A stretch of 34,664 bases of DNA, from contig QMLZ01000007.1 of the NCBI GenBank assembly GCA_003646995.1, forward strand, positions 1 through 34,664, read 5' to 3'. Each line of letters starts with the position of its first letter. Within the stretch, counting starts at the first letter, position 1. This DNA comes from Deltaproteobacteria bacterium (GTDB lineage Bacteria; Desulfobacterota; DSM-4660; Desulfatiglandales; Desulfatiglandaceae). Shown piece after piece: positions 22,557 to 33,459 of this stretch. The notes beneath the pieces are model-generated. The model ran no database searches. It was not told where the DNA came from and saw only the letters and a program-made list of their open reading frames with translations. Position numbers and translations under genes: made by a program.

Positions 22557-23540
22557 CTAATTAGAGCCAAATACCACAGGACATCGGCTCATGTGCCCTT
22601 GACCAAAGTCACACAACTGGGGAAATTCCTTTTTGCAAGAACTCCGTACGAGCTTGCACCTGGGATGAAAAGGGCACCCAGATGGCTTAAAGGCCGGATT
22701 CGGCACTGAACCAGGAATGCTATGGAGTCTTTTTCCCCTTTTCTCTCTTCCAGGCAGCGAGGCCAGCAGCCCTCTAGTGTAAGGGTGACATGGATTTGTC
22801 ATGACCTCTAGCGCGCTGCCCTGTTCCACAACGATACCGGCGTACATCACGAAGATTCGATTTGCTATGGAGGCCACTACCGCCAGGTCATGGGTTATGT
22901 AAAGCACCGCCAGGTTCCTTTGGGTTCTCAATTTGTTCAGCAAGCTGAGGATTTGTGCCTGGATAGTAACATCGAGCGCTGTAGTGGGTTCGTCGGCAAT
23001 TACAAGGTCCGGATTACAGGCAAGGGCCATGGCTATCATAACCCTCTGGCGCTGCCCCCCGCTAAGCTGATGGGGATAATCCGATAGTCTTTCCTCCGGT
23101 GAGGCTATGCCCACGGATTCCAGCAGCTGTATACACCTTTCCCTGATTGTCCCCTTCTCAGCTGGTTCATGGGTCTCGATGACCTCGGCTATTTGGTCGC
23201 CTATACTGAACACAGGATTGAGGGAGGTCAAAGGTTCTTGAAAGACCATGCCTATTTTCTTTCCGCGGATCCGCCGAAGGCTTTCTTCATCTAGTTGAAG
23301 TAGGTCCCTGCCCTCGAACAAGATTCTCCCTCCCTTGATTTCGCCCGGAGGACAGGGTACCAGGCCCAGAATAGATAGGGCGGATACAGTCTTACCACAA
23401 CCGGACTCCCCAACAATGCATACACACTCACCCCTCTGGAGATCATAGGACACCCCGTCCACCGCCCTTGCAATTCCATCGGGTCCGCGGAAGTAGACCC
23501 TGAGATCCTGAACTGAGAGCAGAGGATTATGGCTTTTCAT
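22557..23540 (-). CDS. Oligopeptide/dipeptide ABC transporter ATP-binding protein (OppD/DppD type)
   Basis: A 327-residue ABC ATPase. Walker A is [15 protein letters not shown], the signature [15 protein letters not shown], and Walker [13 protein letters not shown], with the switch region in YITHDL. The C-terminal peptide-transporter motif [10 protein letters not shown] is followed by further cysteines ([11 protein letters not shown] and SRC), a pattern that binds [4Fe-4S] in some DppD proteins. The start overlaps the permease stop as ATGA. The [17 protein letters not shown] start is normal for OppD. It would form the ATPase heterodimer with the OppF-type protein. Confidence 0.93.
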   Translation of the reverse strand: MKSHNPLLSVQDLRVYFRGPDGIARAVDGVSYDLQRGECVCIVGESGCGKTVSALSILGLVPCPPGEIKGGRILFEGRDLLQLDEESLRRIRGKKIGMVFQEPLTSLNPVFSIGDQIAEVIETHEPAEKGTIRERCIQLLESVGIASPEERLSDYPHQLSGGQRQRVMIAMALACNPDLVIADEPTTALDVTIQAQILSLLNKLRTQRNLAVLYITHDLAVVASIANRIFVMYAGIVVEQGSALEVMTNPCHPYTRGLLASLPGREKRGKRLHSIPGSVPNPAFKPSGCPFHPRCKLVRSSCKKEFPQLCDFGQGHMSRCPVVFGSN

Positions 23541-24676
23541 AAAGACCTCTCCCTAAGCCTGGGATTGAGGATGTCTCTGAGCCCCTCTCCAAAGAGGTTG
23601 AAAGCCAGCACGACGATCAGTATGGCGATCCCAGGAATGAAGGTTAGCCAGGGTGCGTCAAAAATAAATCTCTTTCCATCTGAGAGGATGTTCCCCCAGG
23701 TAGCGTGAGGGGGAGGAACCCCAAAACCAAGAAAACTGAGGCCCGCTTCGGTGAGGATTGCCGAAGCGATTCCGATTGTGGCCGATACAAGTACTGGTCC
23801 TATTGCATTAGGCATCATGTGGCGGAATATTATGCGAAGATCTCTCAACCCAAGGGCCTTGGCAGCCATTACGAAATCTTGCTCCCGCAGGGCCAGAAAC
23901 TCCGCCCTTACAAAGCGTGCGGCTCCCATCCAACTGGTTAGCCCGATTACGATCATAATATTGTACATACTGGCGGGAAGCAGCGCCACTACGGTCAGGA
24001 TCAAGAAGAAGCTGGGAAAGCAAAGCATGATGTCAACTATGCGCATGATGAGGGTATCGATGGACATTACGGGAAGATAAAACCCCGGGGTCTTCTTTAC
24101 ATAAAGGTAGAAAGCCACAGCAGAGGCGGTGATAGAGCATAGAAAAAATAATTGAAGGTTTAAATACAAGCAAATTCCGGCCACGATTGCCAAAGAAAGC
24201 GAAACAATGTGCCCTGACCTCACAAAGGCATTTCCGTAATAGCCCGCCAGCCCACCCATGAAAATGCCTATAAGCACTGAAATTCCGACTGCTACAAACC
24301 CGACGGTCAAAGAGACCCACGCACCCTGAAGCATACGGGAAAACACATCTCTTCCGAGGTCATCAGTGCCGAAGAGGTACATCCCAAGCCTAGGGATTTG
24401 CTCTGGGGTCAAGATTTCCACCCTTGGCTTGGAAAGAGGAGGACGCAGTTTCTCTTGAAGCCTTACCATTGAGGGATCAAAGATGGGATGGGTTCCAGAA
24501 GTGAGGAAAAGACCCAGCACAGCAATTATGAAGAAGGTCAAGAATATTGCGAGCCCCATAAATGCCAACCTGTTTGCCCTGAGCATATTCCAGGACTCTC
24601 TAATCTTGCTCTTCTTTGGAGCCATTGGTGCCTGCAAATCTTCAGCCAAAGTATATGTAGAGGTTGAGTCTTGCAT
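23537..24676 (-). CDS. Peptide ABC transporter permease (OppC/DppC type) with an inserted membrane segment
   Basis: A 379-residue inner-membrane permease, about 70-80 residues longer than usual OppC/DppC. The N-terminal helix (about 40-58) and the FGTDDLGRDVFSRMLQGAWVSL motif (102-123) are standard, as is the C-terminal EAA-type motif GLRDLRIIFRHMMPNA and LSFLGFGVPPPHATWG. Between GLAGYYGN (142-149) and IDTLIMRIVDIMLCFP (206-221), which are normally almost adjacent, sits an extra segment of about 55 residues predicted to form two membrane helices. The start overlaps the OppB-type stop by one base (TAATG). It pairs with the OppB-type permease to form the pore. Confidence 0.91.
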   Translation of the reverse strand: MQDSTSTYTLAEDLQAPMAPKKSKIRESWNMLRANRLAFMGLAIFLTFFIIAVLGLFLTSGTHPIFDPSMVRLQEKLRPPLSKPRVEILTPEQIPRLGMYLFGTDDLGRDVFSRMLQGAWVSLTVGFVAVGISVLIGIFMGGLAGYYGNAFVRSGHIVSLSLAIVAGICLYLNLQLFFLCSITASAVAFYLYVKKTPGFYLPVMSIDTLIMRIVDIMLCFPSFFLILTVVALLPASMYNIMIVIGLTSWMGAARFVRAEFLALREQDFVMAAKALGLRDLRIIFRHMMPNAIGPVLVSATIGIASAILTEAGLSFLGFGVPPPHATWGNILSDGKRFIFDAPWLTFIPGIAILIVVLAFNLFGEGLRDILNPRLRERSL

Positions 24677-25635
24677 TATAGCCTTATCCTGGGATCAGCC
24701 ACCATATAAAGAATGTCAGAGATAAATGTTCCAGCAAGCACCAGCACTGCCGAGACAAAGTTAACCGTCAGTATTACGGGATAGTCTCGAGCCAGGATGG
24801 CCTCATAAGCCATCCGTCCCATTCCGGGCCATGAAAAGATTGATTCAATTATTACTGAGCCGCCTATAAGGCCGGGTAGGATTAGTCCGAACATAGTGAC
24901 AAACGGAAGCAGTGCGTTTCTAAGTGCATGTTTGTAATGCACCTGGTCAGGGTGGAGTCCCTTGGCAACAGCGGTGCGTATGTACTCCTGCCTCTCCACC
25001 TCAAGCATTTGGCTGCGCACATAGCGCGATAACACAGCAATTCCACCTGTTGCCCCCAGCACTGAAGGAAGAAGCAGGTGCCAAACCCTGTCCATGACCA
25101 TGGGCGGCCATGATGCATCCCCGAGACCGAAGGTCTCCATCCCTATTACGGGGACATGAAATCGTGTGACTACAAATATTATGAGGACGTACGCAAAAAA
25201 GAAACCCGGAATGGATATAAGAAGATAAGAGAAAAACGTTACAGTACGATCATAGACTCCCCCGCGATAAATGGCTGAACGTATTCCTAATGGGAAGGAT
25301 AATGTCCACGTGAGCAAGGTTCCCACAATAAAGAGTGGAAGGCTGTTGAGAAACCGCTCCCATATCTTCTGAAGCACAGGACGGTTGTCTTTCCAGGAAA
25401 CGATCTTGCCCGTAAAAAGATCTCGGTAGAAGTAAAGATATTGATCGTAGAGCGGTTCGTCTAGGTGGAATGCCTTGCGGAACCGCTCCACAAGCTCGGG
25501 AGTAAATTTTGGATTCAATGGATTGACCTGGCTGGGTTTGCCAGGTGCAAGGTGAATGATGAGAAAAGAGACAATAGATACAAAGAAGAGTGTTACGGTC
25601 TTTTGGACAATGCTTCTGCCTATGAAAGATAGCAT
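24676..25635 (-). CDS. Peptide ABC transporter permease (OppB/DppB type)
   Basis: A 319-residue inner-membrane permease with the standard OppB/DppB layout: N-terminal helix (SIVQKTVTLFFVSIVSFLII), the HLAPGKP motif, FRKAFHLDEPLYDQYLYF, several membrane helices, and the EAA-type loop RTAVAKGLHPDQVHYKHALRNALLP followed by GGSVIIESIFSWPGMG. Length is near the family norm. It lies 48 bases after the binding-protein gene and overlaps the next permease by one base. Confidence 0.94.
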   Translation of the reverse strand: MLSFIGRSIVQKTVTLFFVSIVSFLIIHLAPGKPSQVNPLNPKFTPELVERFRKAFHLDEPLYDQYLYFYRDLFTGKIVSWKDNRPVLQKIWERFLNSLPLFIVGTLLTWTLSFPLGIRSAIYRGGVYDRTVTFFSYLLISIPGFFFAYVLIIFVVTRFHVPVIGMETFGLGDASWPPMVMDRVWHLLLPSVLGATGGIAVLSRYVRSQMLEVERQEYIRTAVAKGLHPDQVHYKHALRNALLPFVTMFGLILPGLIGGSVIIESIFSWPGMGRMAYEAILARDYPVILTVNFVSAVLVLAGTFISDILYMVADPRIRL

Positions 25636-25683
25636 GGTTGAAAAACCTCTGCAGCACTTGGTTCAAGTTCCTACCCTAATGGC

Positions 25684-27795
25684 CTAACCTCCTGGACTGA
25701 AATTAGGCACACGAGGCAGTTTGATCCACTTGTTGAAGTAAAAGGTATAGTCTCCAGTCTTTGTTGGAGTGATTTTCCTGTAAACCACCTGCCCGTTTTT
25801 ATCCACATCCTTTATCACTATCCGTTTGTCTAACACCGCAGTCCACTTGTTGACGTAAAGGAACGTATATGGCTGCTCCCTAGCGATGATCTGATGTAGC
25901 TTGTGGCAGTATTCTACTTGTTTGTCGTGATCATACTCCTGGCGAATCTTGATTATGAGGTCATCGGCCTGCTTGTTTTTAAAGCCCACGAAATTGAGCT
26001 GATAAGAATGGGTCTGGCTTGAATGCCAAATCTGGTAAAGATCCGGCTCAATTCCCATTTGCCAACCGAGGATCACGGCATCGAAATCGTGCTTGTCTAT
26101 TCTCTCCTGAATAAAGACCGACCACTCAAGGACGTCCGTCCGCACATCAATGCCGATCCTTTTCCACGCATCCTGCGCAATGGCGAGGATGGCCTTGCGT
26201 AGGTCATTCCCGCTGTTTGTTATGAGCGTGAATTGGAACTTTTTCCCATCCTTTTCCAGCCAGCCTTGTTTGTTCCTTTTCCATCCCGCCTCTTCGAGCA
26301 ATCTCAGGGCACCGTCGGGATCGTAGGGAACCGGCTTGATACCATGGTTGTAATAATCGGTCTGTTTGACAAAAGGACCGGTTATCCTTTCTCCTTGACC
26401 ATAAAGGACGTATCTAATTATCTCGTCCACATTGATGGCCATGCCAAGAGCCAGGCGCACGCGCCTGTCTTTGAACAGATCACGCCTCATGTTATAGCCG
26501 ATGTAAGTATAGCCGAAAGAGAGACCCGAGAAGCTTTGGAAGCGAGGGTCGTTTTTGAGCCTGGCCACTTGATGAGGCTGTACGCTGTAACTGTCTACTG
26601 TGCCGGCATAAAACTCCATCTCTTGCGTAAGCAGGTCAGGTATAATCCTGAACACGTATTGCTTGTAATTGGGCGGACCCTCCCAGTACCCTTCAAAACG
26701 ATCCAGGATAATGTATCTGTCTGATTTCCATTCCTTGAAAACGAAAGGGCCGCAGCCTATAGGGTGCCGATTAAACTCGCTCTGGCGGATGGAGAAAGTC
26801 TCGGGATCCATGCCGCGGCGGATGGCTTCTTTTGTTAAGGCCTGCTTGTTAAGGAGGTGTTCGGGCAGAATGCCCATACTCCAGGTGCCCAGCGCCGGAG
26901 AATAGAGTCTCTTATATATTACTTTTACGGTGAGTGGGTCTGTTATAACCACTTGTTTGACAGGTTCGTAATCAGATATTCTAGGGGAAAGATTCTTCGG
27001 GTCCATGATGGCTTCATAGGTAAACTTAACATCCTTGGCTGTAAAGGGATGGCCGTCATGAAACACGACCCCTGGCCGCAGATGAAATACAATAACAGGG
27101 TTGTGCTCGGTGGCCGGTAAGAGCTTTCGGGCAAGATCTTTAAGGTGGGCTCTACCAATGTCTAGATCTGTTGACACATACTTCCAGCCAGGGAATGAGG
27201 AAAAATAATCTTTGCCCAGTATGAGCTTTAGGTTCTTGAACAAATCCTGGTCTACCCTTTGAAGTACCAGCTTAATGCGGGGGGGAGCACTCACCGTGGC
27301 CTTTATTTCCCTGCCCCCGATGCTCACTATGGTCTTGAACTTGTGTGGTGGCAATATATTGATTTCTTTGATCAGTTCCAATGATGCTTGAAGGTTGGCA
27401 GGATTGTGGGCGGAACTTTTGCGGGCTTGAAGCAATGAAAGGATCTCACCGGGCATAATACGGCCTGAGCCCGGAATCTTTGCCTCATCATTCACGTAAA
27501 AGTATGCCTCTTCATAAATTTCCCACGATTTTGCAAGCCTCCCCCTGAAACGTAGGTTTTCATCCCTGTCTATTAAGCCTTCGAATACCAGAGATTCTAT
27601 CTGGCTGCTGGCTGAATCTGCAGACAGTATAGGATTGAGGAGGCTGGCATCGCCGATTGAGGCGGTAATAAATTGTACAAGGCGTTGGGGGTTTCCCTTT
27701 GTTTGGTCCTCGTAAGTTGGGACCCAAAAATAGGATTGTAGCAAGAACAGGACAAGGACAGAAGGTATAATAAGCAGAAGGCGCTTGATCGTCAT
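25684..27795 (-). CDS. Extracellular solute-binding protein, family 5 (OppA/DppA type), with a large N-terminal insertion
   Basis: A 703-residue peptide-binding protein of the SBP_bac_5 family, considerably longer than the usual 500-600. An N-terminal hydrophobic segment (about 5-22) anchors or exports it. The family start (SLLNPILSADSASSQIESLVFEGL, RLAKSWEI) is followed by an extra stretch of about 135 residues (roughly 96-232) before the normal continuation VIVFHLRPGVVFHDGHPFTAKDVKFTYEA. Later segments (HPIGCGPFVFKEW, the RLALGMAINVDEI region, LLEEAGW, IGIDVRTDVLEWSVF) are typical. It is the first gene of the importer operon and has a strong upstream promoter. It captures peptides or similar ligands outside the inner membrane; the ligand is not predictable here. 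Confidence 0.9.
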   Translation of the reverse strand: MTIKRLLLIIPSVLVLFLLQSYFWVPTYEDQTKGNPQRLVQFITASIGDASLLNPILSADSASSQIESLVFEGLIDRDENLRFRGRLAKSWEIYEEAYFYVNDEAKIPGSGRIMPGEILSLLQARKSSAHNPANLQASLELIKEINILPPHKFKTIVSIGGREIKATVSAPPRIKLVLQRVDQDLFKNLKLILGKDYFSSFPGWKYVSTDLDIGRAHLKDLARKLLPATEHNPVIVFHLRPGVVFHDGHPFTAKDVKFTYEAIMDPKNLSPRISDYEPVKQVVITDPLTVKVIYKRLYSPALGTWSMGILPEHLLNKQALTKEAIRRGMDPETFSIRQSEFNRHPIGCGPFVFKEWKSDRYIILDRFEGYWEGPPNYKQYVFRIIPDLLTQEMEFYAGTVDSYSVQPHQVARLKNDPRFQSFSGLSFGYTYIGYNMRRDLFKDRRVRLALGMAINVDEIIRYVLYGQGERITGPFVKQTDYYNHGIKPVPYDPDGALRLLEEAGWKRNKQGWLEKDGKKFQFTLITNSGNDLRKAILAIAQDAWKRIGIDVRTDVLEWSVFIQERIDKHDFDAVILGWQMGIEPDLYQIWHSSQTHSYQLNFVGFKNKQADDLIIKIRQEYDHDKQVEYCHKLHQIIAREQPYTFLYVNKWTAVLDKRIVIKDVDKNGQVVYRKITPTKTGDYTFYFNKWIKLPRVPNFSPGG

Positions 27796-27817
27796 TTTTG
27801 CGGGCTAGCTGAGTTTT

Positions 27818-27845
27818 ATTTTAGACCCTTCCATGCCGGGGTCAA
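27818..27845 (-). promoter_or_regulatory. Promoter of the peptide transporter operon
   Basis: On the minus strand, TTGACC (27845-27840) and TAAAAT (27823-27818) are separated by 16 bases. A start near 27811 leaves only about 15 bases before the ATG at 27795, with no clear ribosome site in that leader. Confidence 0.6.
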
Positions 27846-27907
27846 TTTTTCATTAGGGCGTTCTAACAACAGGCCTTGTGACTTTTCAGCCTTGCTTTCC
27901 CCCGGTT

Positions 27908-29236
<1,329 letters not shown>

Positions 29237-29257
29237 TTAGCTCCTTATTGTCTAGTG

Positions 29258-30421
29258 CTACTTTACTGCCCTTTTCAGGTCTTCTACCAGATCGGTTTTT
29301 TCCCAGGTAAATTCCGGAAGTTCCCTGCCAAAGTGCCCATAGTTAGCGGTTTTTCTGTAAATAGGGCGGAGCAAATCCAGCCTCTCTATTATTGCTGCGG
29401 GGCGAAGGTCAAAGTTTTCCAGAACAATCCTCGTAAGCTCCTGGCTGGATACCACCCCGGTGCTATATGCCCCGACCATTACTGAGACCGGCTGCGCACG
29501 ACCTATGGTATAAGCTACCTGGATCTCACATTTCTGTGCCAGGCCCGCGGCAACTATGTTTTTGGCAATGTAACGGCACATGTAGGAGGCACTCCTGTCC
29601 ACCTTTGTTGGGTCTTTGCCGGAAAAGGCGCCGCCTCCGTGGTACCCGAATCCACCATAAGTATCCATGATTATCTTTCGGCCCGTAAGGCCACAGTCTC
29701 CCAACGGGCCGCCTACCACAAATCGACCAGTGGTGTTGATAAAATACTGGGTTTTGTCATCTAGCATGTCAGCGGGTATTACTTCCTGGACAACCTCTTC
29801 TATGATAGCATCCCTAATGGTTTCGTAGCTTACATCCGGGTCATGCTGTGCGGCAATAACCACTGTATGCACTCTGACGGGTTTACCGTCAATATATTCC
29901 ACTGTAACTTGGCTTTTCCCGTCAGGCCTTAACCAAGGTAGCTTTTCTGACTTCCTCACGTGGGCAAGCCGCCTTGTCAGGCCATGGGCTAGGTAAATGG
30001 GCATGGGCATGAGGGTGGGGGTGTCTGAACATGCGTAGCCGAACATGAGGCCTTGGTCCCCTGCCCCTTGTTCCTTGAAAAGGCCTCTGCCGTTTACACC
30101 GATGGCAATATCAGGGGATTGTTTGTCAATGCTGGTTAGGACTGCGCAGGTCTGCCAATCAAAGCCCATGGATGAATTGTTATACCCTATGTCCTTGATG
30201 GTTTCCCGGACCACATCGGGCATATCCACATAGGCATCTGTTGTTATTTCTCCTGCTATGATAGCCATCCCTGTTGTCACCAGGGTTTCACAGGCTACCC
30301 TGGCGTGCCTGTCCTGTTCCAGTATCTTGTCCAGGATATGGTCGGAGATTTGATCTGCGATTTTGTCTGGGTGACCCTCTGTCACGGATTCTGACGTAAA
30401 TAGAAAGTTAGATGATTTCAT
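29258..30421 (-). CDS. metK: S-adenosylmethionine synthase
   Basis: A 387-residue cytoplasmic enzyme making S-adenosylmethionine from methionine and ATP. Diagnostic segments are [20 protein letters not shown] at the N-terminus, [12 protein letters not shown], and the phosphate-binding [20 protein letters not shown] motif. Length is normal. AAAGGAG lies just before the ATG, 38 bases after the panC stop and 24 bases before ahcY, placing it in the long minus-strand housekeeping run. The 38-base gap upstream is too short for a SAM riboswitch, so regulation would have to act further upstream. Confidence 0.97.
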   Translation of the reverse strand: MKSSNFLFTSESVTEGHPDKIADQISDHILDKILEQDRHARVACETLVTTGMAIIAGEITTDAYVDMPDVVRETIKDIGYNNSSMGFDWQTCAVLTSIDKQSPDIAIGVNGRGLFKEQGAGDQGLMFGYACSDTPTLMPMPIYLAHGLTRRLAHVRKSEKLPWLRPDGKSQVTVEYIDGKPVRVHTVVIAAQHDPDVSYETIRDAIIEEVVQEVIPADMLDDKTQYFINTTGRFVVGGPLGDCGLTGRKIIMDTYGGFGYHGGGAFSGKDPTKVDRSASYMCRYIAKNIVAAGLAQKCEIQVAYTIGRAQPVSVMVGAYSTGVVSSQELTRIVLENFDLRPAAIIERLDLLRPIYRKTANYGHFGRELPEFTWEKTDLVEDLKRAVK

Positions 30422-30459
30422 ATGTAAACTCCTTTCGGATAATGTAAATTGTGTTCAGC

Positions 30460-31308
30460 CTACTTTTTCTCAAGTATACAATTGTCAATAAGCCTCGTAT
30501 TGCCTACCTTTACAGCAAGGGCTAGAAGGGCCTTTTCTCCGATGGTTTCTATTTCCTCAAGGGTGACGGGATCACAAATACTGACATAATCAATCTCAGT
30601 GAAAGGATGACTTTTTATCAGGCCTTCGATAGCCTTTTTGATTTCAGAGGCACGCTGCTGTCCCTCACCAACCATTTTGGAAGCTAGGTCCAAAGATTTT
30701 TTAAGGGAAAGGGCAGAAGGCCTTTGTTCTTTCGTGAGGTACGCATTGCGCGAACTCATGGCAAGCCCGTCGGTTTCCCTTACGGTCGGAACACCAATGA
30801 TTTGAATATCCATGTCTAGGTCCATTACCATTCTACTAATAATAGCTAATTGCTGGTAGTCCTTTTGGCCGAAGATGGCGATATGGGGCTTGGTAATGTT
30901 GAATAATTTGCAAACCACGGTTGCGACCCCATCAAAATGCCCCGGCCTTGAGAGGCCACACAGGTGGTGGCTTAGTTTACTCACCTTTACCGTGGTTTGG
31001 AACCCGTTGGGATACATCTCTTCCACAGGGGGCATGAAAACAATGTCTACTCCAACCTTTCTGGCCTTTTCGAGATCCCCCTCCGGGTCCCTGGGATAGC
31101 GTTCAAAATCCTCGGAAGGGCCGAACTGTCTGGGATTAACAAAGATGCTGATTATCAATTTATCGGCGTGTTTTTTGCCCACCCTCATTAATTCCAGGTG
31201 GGCCTCGTGAAGATACCCCATCGTGGGCACCAACGCGATCGTTTGCCCTGCCCGTCGTAAGGCATCAGCAGTTACTTGCATTTCTCGTACTGTCTCTATT
31301 ACATACAT
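30460..31308 (-). CDS. panC: Pantothenate synthetase
   Basis: A 282-residue cytoplasmic enzyme that joins pantoate and beta-alanine using ATP. The nucleotide-binding PTMGYLHEAHLELM, the IFVNPRQFGPSEDFERYPR segment, IFGQKDYQQLAII and TDGLAMSSRNAYL are all characteristic. An ATG at 31377 is in frame, but the ATG at 31308 gives the family-typical start MYVIETVREMQ and normal length, and it follows the kinase stop by one base (TGAGATG), so it is preferred. The usual HEGH appears as HEAH. It is co-transcribed with the kinase upstream and metK downstream. PanB and PanD are not in the window. Confidence 0.95.
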   Translation of the reverse strand: MYVIETVREMQVTADALRRAGQTIALVPTMGYLHEAHLELMRVGKKHADKLIISIFVNPRQFGPSEDFERYPRDPEGDLEKARKVGVDIVFMPPVEEMYPNGFQTTVKVSKLSHHLCGLSRPGHFDGVATVVCKLFNITKPHIAIFGQKDYQQLAIISRMVMDLDMDIQIIGVPTVRETDGLAMSSRNAYLTKEQRPSALSLKKSLDLASKMVGEGQQRASEIKKAIEGLIKSHPFTEIDYVSICDPVTLEEIETIGEKALLALAVKVGNTRLIDNCILEKK

Positions 31309-31309
31309 C

Positions 31310-31978
31310 TCAGTTGGACCCCGTCTTATTCCTTGAGCTGAGAGGTATGTAGTACTGGGTTCCAGTGCCCATTCCATCTATCTCTCTTATAAGATCGTCC
31401 AAGTCTTCTGGTATGTGAACAAAGTCGATATCAGAGGCGTCCACAACCAGGAGTGGCGAATCAGAGTAATGGAAAAAAAATTCATTGAACGCCTGGTTTA
31501 TTGTATCTAGGTATTCCCAACTTAGGCCCTTTTCATATTTCCGCCCGCGCATCTTTATGCGCTCCATCAGGACTTCGGTGCGGGCTTGGAGAAAGATGAC
31601 CAGGTCAGGGTTTGGTATACGTTGTTCCAGAATTTGAAAGATCTGGTCGTAGAGCCAGAATTCGTTTTCATCCAAGTTTACGCCGGCAAAAAGACGGTCT
31701 TTCTGGAAGAGGTAGTCAGCAATAACCACCTTTCTAAAAAGGTTCATTTGAACAATTTCGCTACAATGTTGGAACCTTCTCAGAAGAAAGAAAAGCTGAG
31801 TCTGAAATCTAAATTTCTGTGGGTTCTTGTAAAACTCGGGCAAAAACGGATTGTCTTCTGTCTTCTCAAGAACAGCTACTCCTTTTAGTCGTTCCGAAAG
31901 CAAAGAGGCAAGGCTGGTCTTCCCAACTCCCAAAGGGCCTTCCACTGCTATATATGAATAACTAGGCCTCTTGCTCAT
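31310..31978 (-). CDS. Deoxynucleoside kinase (deoxyadenosine/deoxyguanosine kinase type)
   Basis: A 222-residue cytoplasmic kinase of the deoxynucleoside kinase family, which phosphorylates deoxynucleosides for nucleotide salvage. The P-loop is EGPLGVGKTSLASLL (Gly-rich loop near residue 15). The KDRLFAG region and the helical lid with RIKMRGRKYEKGL are typical, as is the late LVVDASDIDFV strand. Family assignment is firm; which deoxynucleoside is preferred cannot be read. It lies between rsmA (49-base gap) and panC (one-base gap). Confidence 0.88.
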   Translation of the reverse strand: MSKRPSYSYIAVEGPLGVGKTSLASLLSERLKGVAVLEKTEDNPFLPEFYKNPQKFRFQTQLFFLLRRFQHCSEIVQMNLFRKVVIADYLFQKDRLFAGVNLDENEFWLYDQIFQILEQRIPNPDLVIFLQARTEVLMERIKMRGRKYEKGLSWEYLDTINQAFNEFFFHYSDSPLLVVDASDIDFVHIPEDLDDLIREIDGMGTGTQYYIPLSSRNKTGSN

Positions 31979-32027
31979 GTGCTTCGCTTTCTCGGGGTAA
32001 TTACATCAAGCCATTAAGGCTAACATC

Positions 32028-32846
32028 TCAGCCCCCTGCTGTCAACAACAGGGCCTGTGCTAGACATATGTATTCATCAACTCCCAGGGTTTCGGCCCTT
32101 CTTGCGGGGTCGATGCCGCAGGAAATAAGGGCCCTTAGGATAGTCCGCTTTTCCCAGTTTTGCGGGGCTCCCATGAGTGCGTTTATGAGGGTCTTGCGCC
32201 TGTGAAGAAAAGCCGGTTTTACAACCTTCCTTAGCTGTTCATCACTTATCGGGCGCTGGGGCCAAGGTTGATTAAAATCGAGCTCAAGAACCATTGATTC
32301 CACCTTGGGCCTGGGATAAAAGGAACCACTTGATACTTTGAATAATTTCCTCGCCTTTGCCCTGTAACGGACCATTACAGTAATGGCTCCGTAGGACTTT
32401 ACACCGGGCTGAGAAATAAGCCTTTGAGCGAACTCCTGTTGGAACATCAGAACCGCCCGATCCATACAGGTGTGGTTGGCAAGCAGCCTTATCACCAGGG
32501 GTGAAGAGATGTTATAGGGAAGGTTGCCAAGAACGATAATCTTTTGCCCAAAAAGGGGCTTTAACCCCCTTAAATCGAACCTAAGGATATCATCGTGAAT
32601 AAGCGTGACATTAGTGATTCGGTCTTTGTAAAGTCTTTCCTTTAACCGGGAAAAGAGCTCCTTATCTTTCTCTATTGCAACCACGTGCCTGGTGCTTTTG
32701 GCCAACGGCATGGTAAGTGCTCCCAGCCCGGGGCCGATCTCAAGGACAGTATCAGAAGTCGAAAGCCTTGCTGACCTGATCATCTTGTGCGCAATGGATG
32801 TGTTAACTAAAAAGCACTGGCCCAGCTTCTTTTTGGCCCGAATCAT
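32028..32846 (-). CDS. rsmA: 16S rRNA dimethyladenosine transferase RsmA (KsgA)
   Basis: A 272-residue SAM-dependent enzyme that dimethylates the two adjacent adenosines (A1518 and A1519) near the 3' end of 16S rRNA. Motifs are LGQCFLVNTSIAHKM, the SAM-binding VLEIGPGLGALT, the acidic AIEKD, and the catalytic NLPYNISSPLVIRLL. The C-terminal helical domain with RPKVESMV and LINALMG is present. AAAGGAA precedes the ATG. Length is normal. It consumes SAM produced by the downstream metK product. Confidence 0.95.
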   Translation of the reverse strand: MIRAKKKLGQCFLVNTSIAHKMIRSARLSTSDTVLEIGPGLGALTMPLAKSTRHVVAIEKDKELFSRLKERLYKDRITNVTLIHDDILRFDLRGLKPLFGQKIIVLGNLPYNISSPLVIRLLANHTCMDRAVLMFQQEFAQRLISQPGVKSYGAITVMVRYRAKARKLFKVSSGSFYPRPKVESMVLELDFNQPWPQRPISDEQLRKVVKPAFLHRRKTLINALMGAPQNWEKRTILRALISCGIDPARRAETLGVDEYICLAQALLLTAGG

Positions 32847-32901
32847 TGTATTTCCTTTACTCCACTAGTTTGATGACTTGGCTCCAATTTTTCAGTGGCA
32901 G

Positions 32902-33459
32902 TTACGGTATTTGCTGTAAACCCATGCGGCTTTTCCTGTTCTCTCTTGTTTTTTTGGCTTTTTTGAAGAAGAACAAGAAAACGAAGTAAGATATGGGGGA
33001 CGCGATCATTCCGATCAAGGCGCCGCCTATTACGAATGCGAAACTAAAGAGGCTTCCAGTCTGCAAAATTGTTTCGGCCACCTTAATGAATGAATGCGTT
33101 TCATGCATGGTGCTGACAATGCTTGCAAACAACTCCCTGTGTTCTGGTAGGCCAAGGACAACAGCACCTATCTTATATGAGTAGTAATACAGGAAATACC
33201 AGTCGAGAGGATTGCTGACCCATGTGCCAATAGCGGCAGTAATCTTGCTGGACTTGAAGCAAAAGGCCAGTGTCACCGCAACAACCGTCTGAAAAGGGAT
33301 TATGGGAAGGCAGCCTACGAATACGCCCACTGCTATTCCCATGGCAAGTTGTTCAGGTTCGCCTTTCAGTCTACGGAGCTGTAGATATCTGTACTTTATG
33401 GATCTCCGGATGTCCAAATTCTCCGAACCCCCTGAATTGTCTGGCAGTTTGCCTTTCAA
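32902..33459 (-). CDS. DUF2062 membrane protein
   Basis: A 185-residue inner-membrane protein of the DUF2062 family. Characteristic segments are IKYRYLQLRRLKGEPEQLAMGIAVGVFVG, PIIPFQTVVAV and WVSNPLDWYFLYYYSYKIG. Two or three membrane helices are visible, one near the C-terminus (SFAFVIGGALIGMIASPISYFVFLFFF), followed by a basic tail. The start is uncertain: the longest form uses TTG at 33459 with AAAGGG immediately before it, and another in-frame TTG lies at 33417. No ATG option fits. Function is unknown. It lies between tsaD and rsmA on the same strand. Confidence 0.85.
   Translation of the reverse strand: MKGKLPDNSGGSENLDIRRSIKYRYLQLRRLKGEPEQLAMGIAVGVFVGCLPIIPFQTVVAVTLAFCFKSSKITAAIGTWVSNPLDWYFLYYYSYKIGAVVLGLPEHRELFASIVSTMHETHSFIKVAETILQTGSLFSFAFVIGGALIGMIASPISYFVFLFFFKKAKKTRENRKSRMGLQQIP

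Noticed and set aside
30422..30459. SAM or SAH riboswitch ahead of metK
   Set aside because: The gap is only 38 bases with an ordinary ribosome site, far too short; the 24-base metK-ahcY gap is likewise empty.
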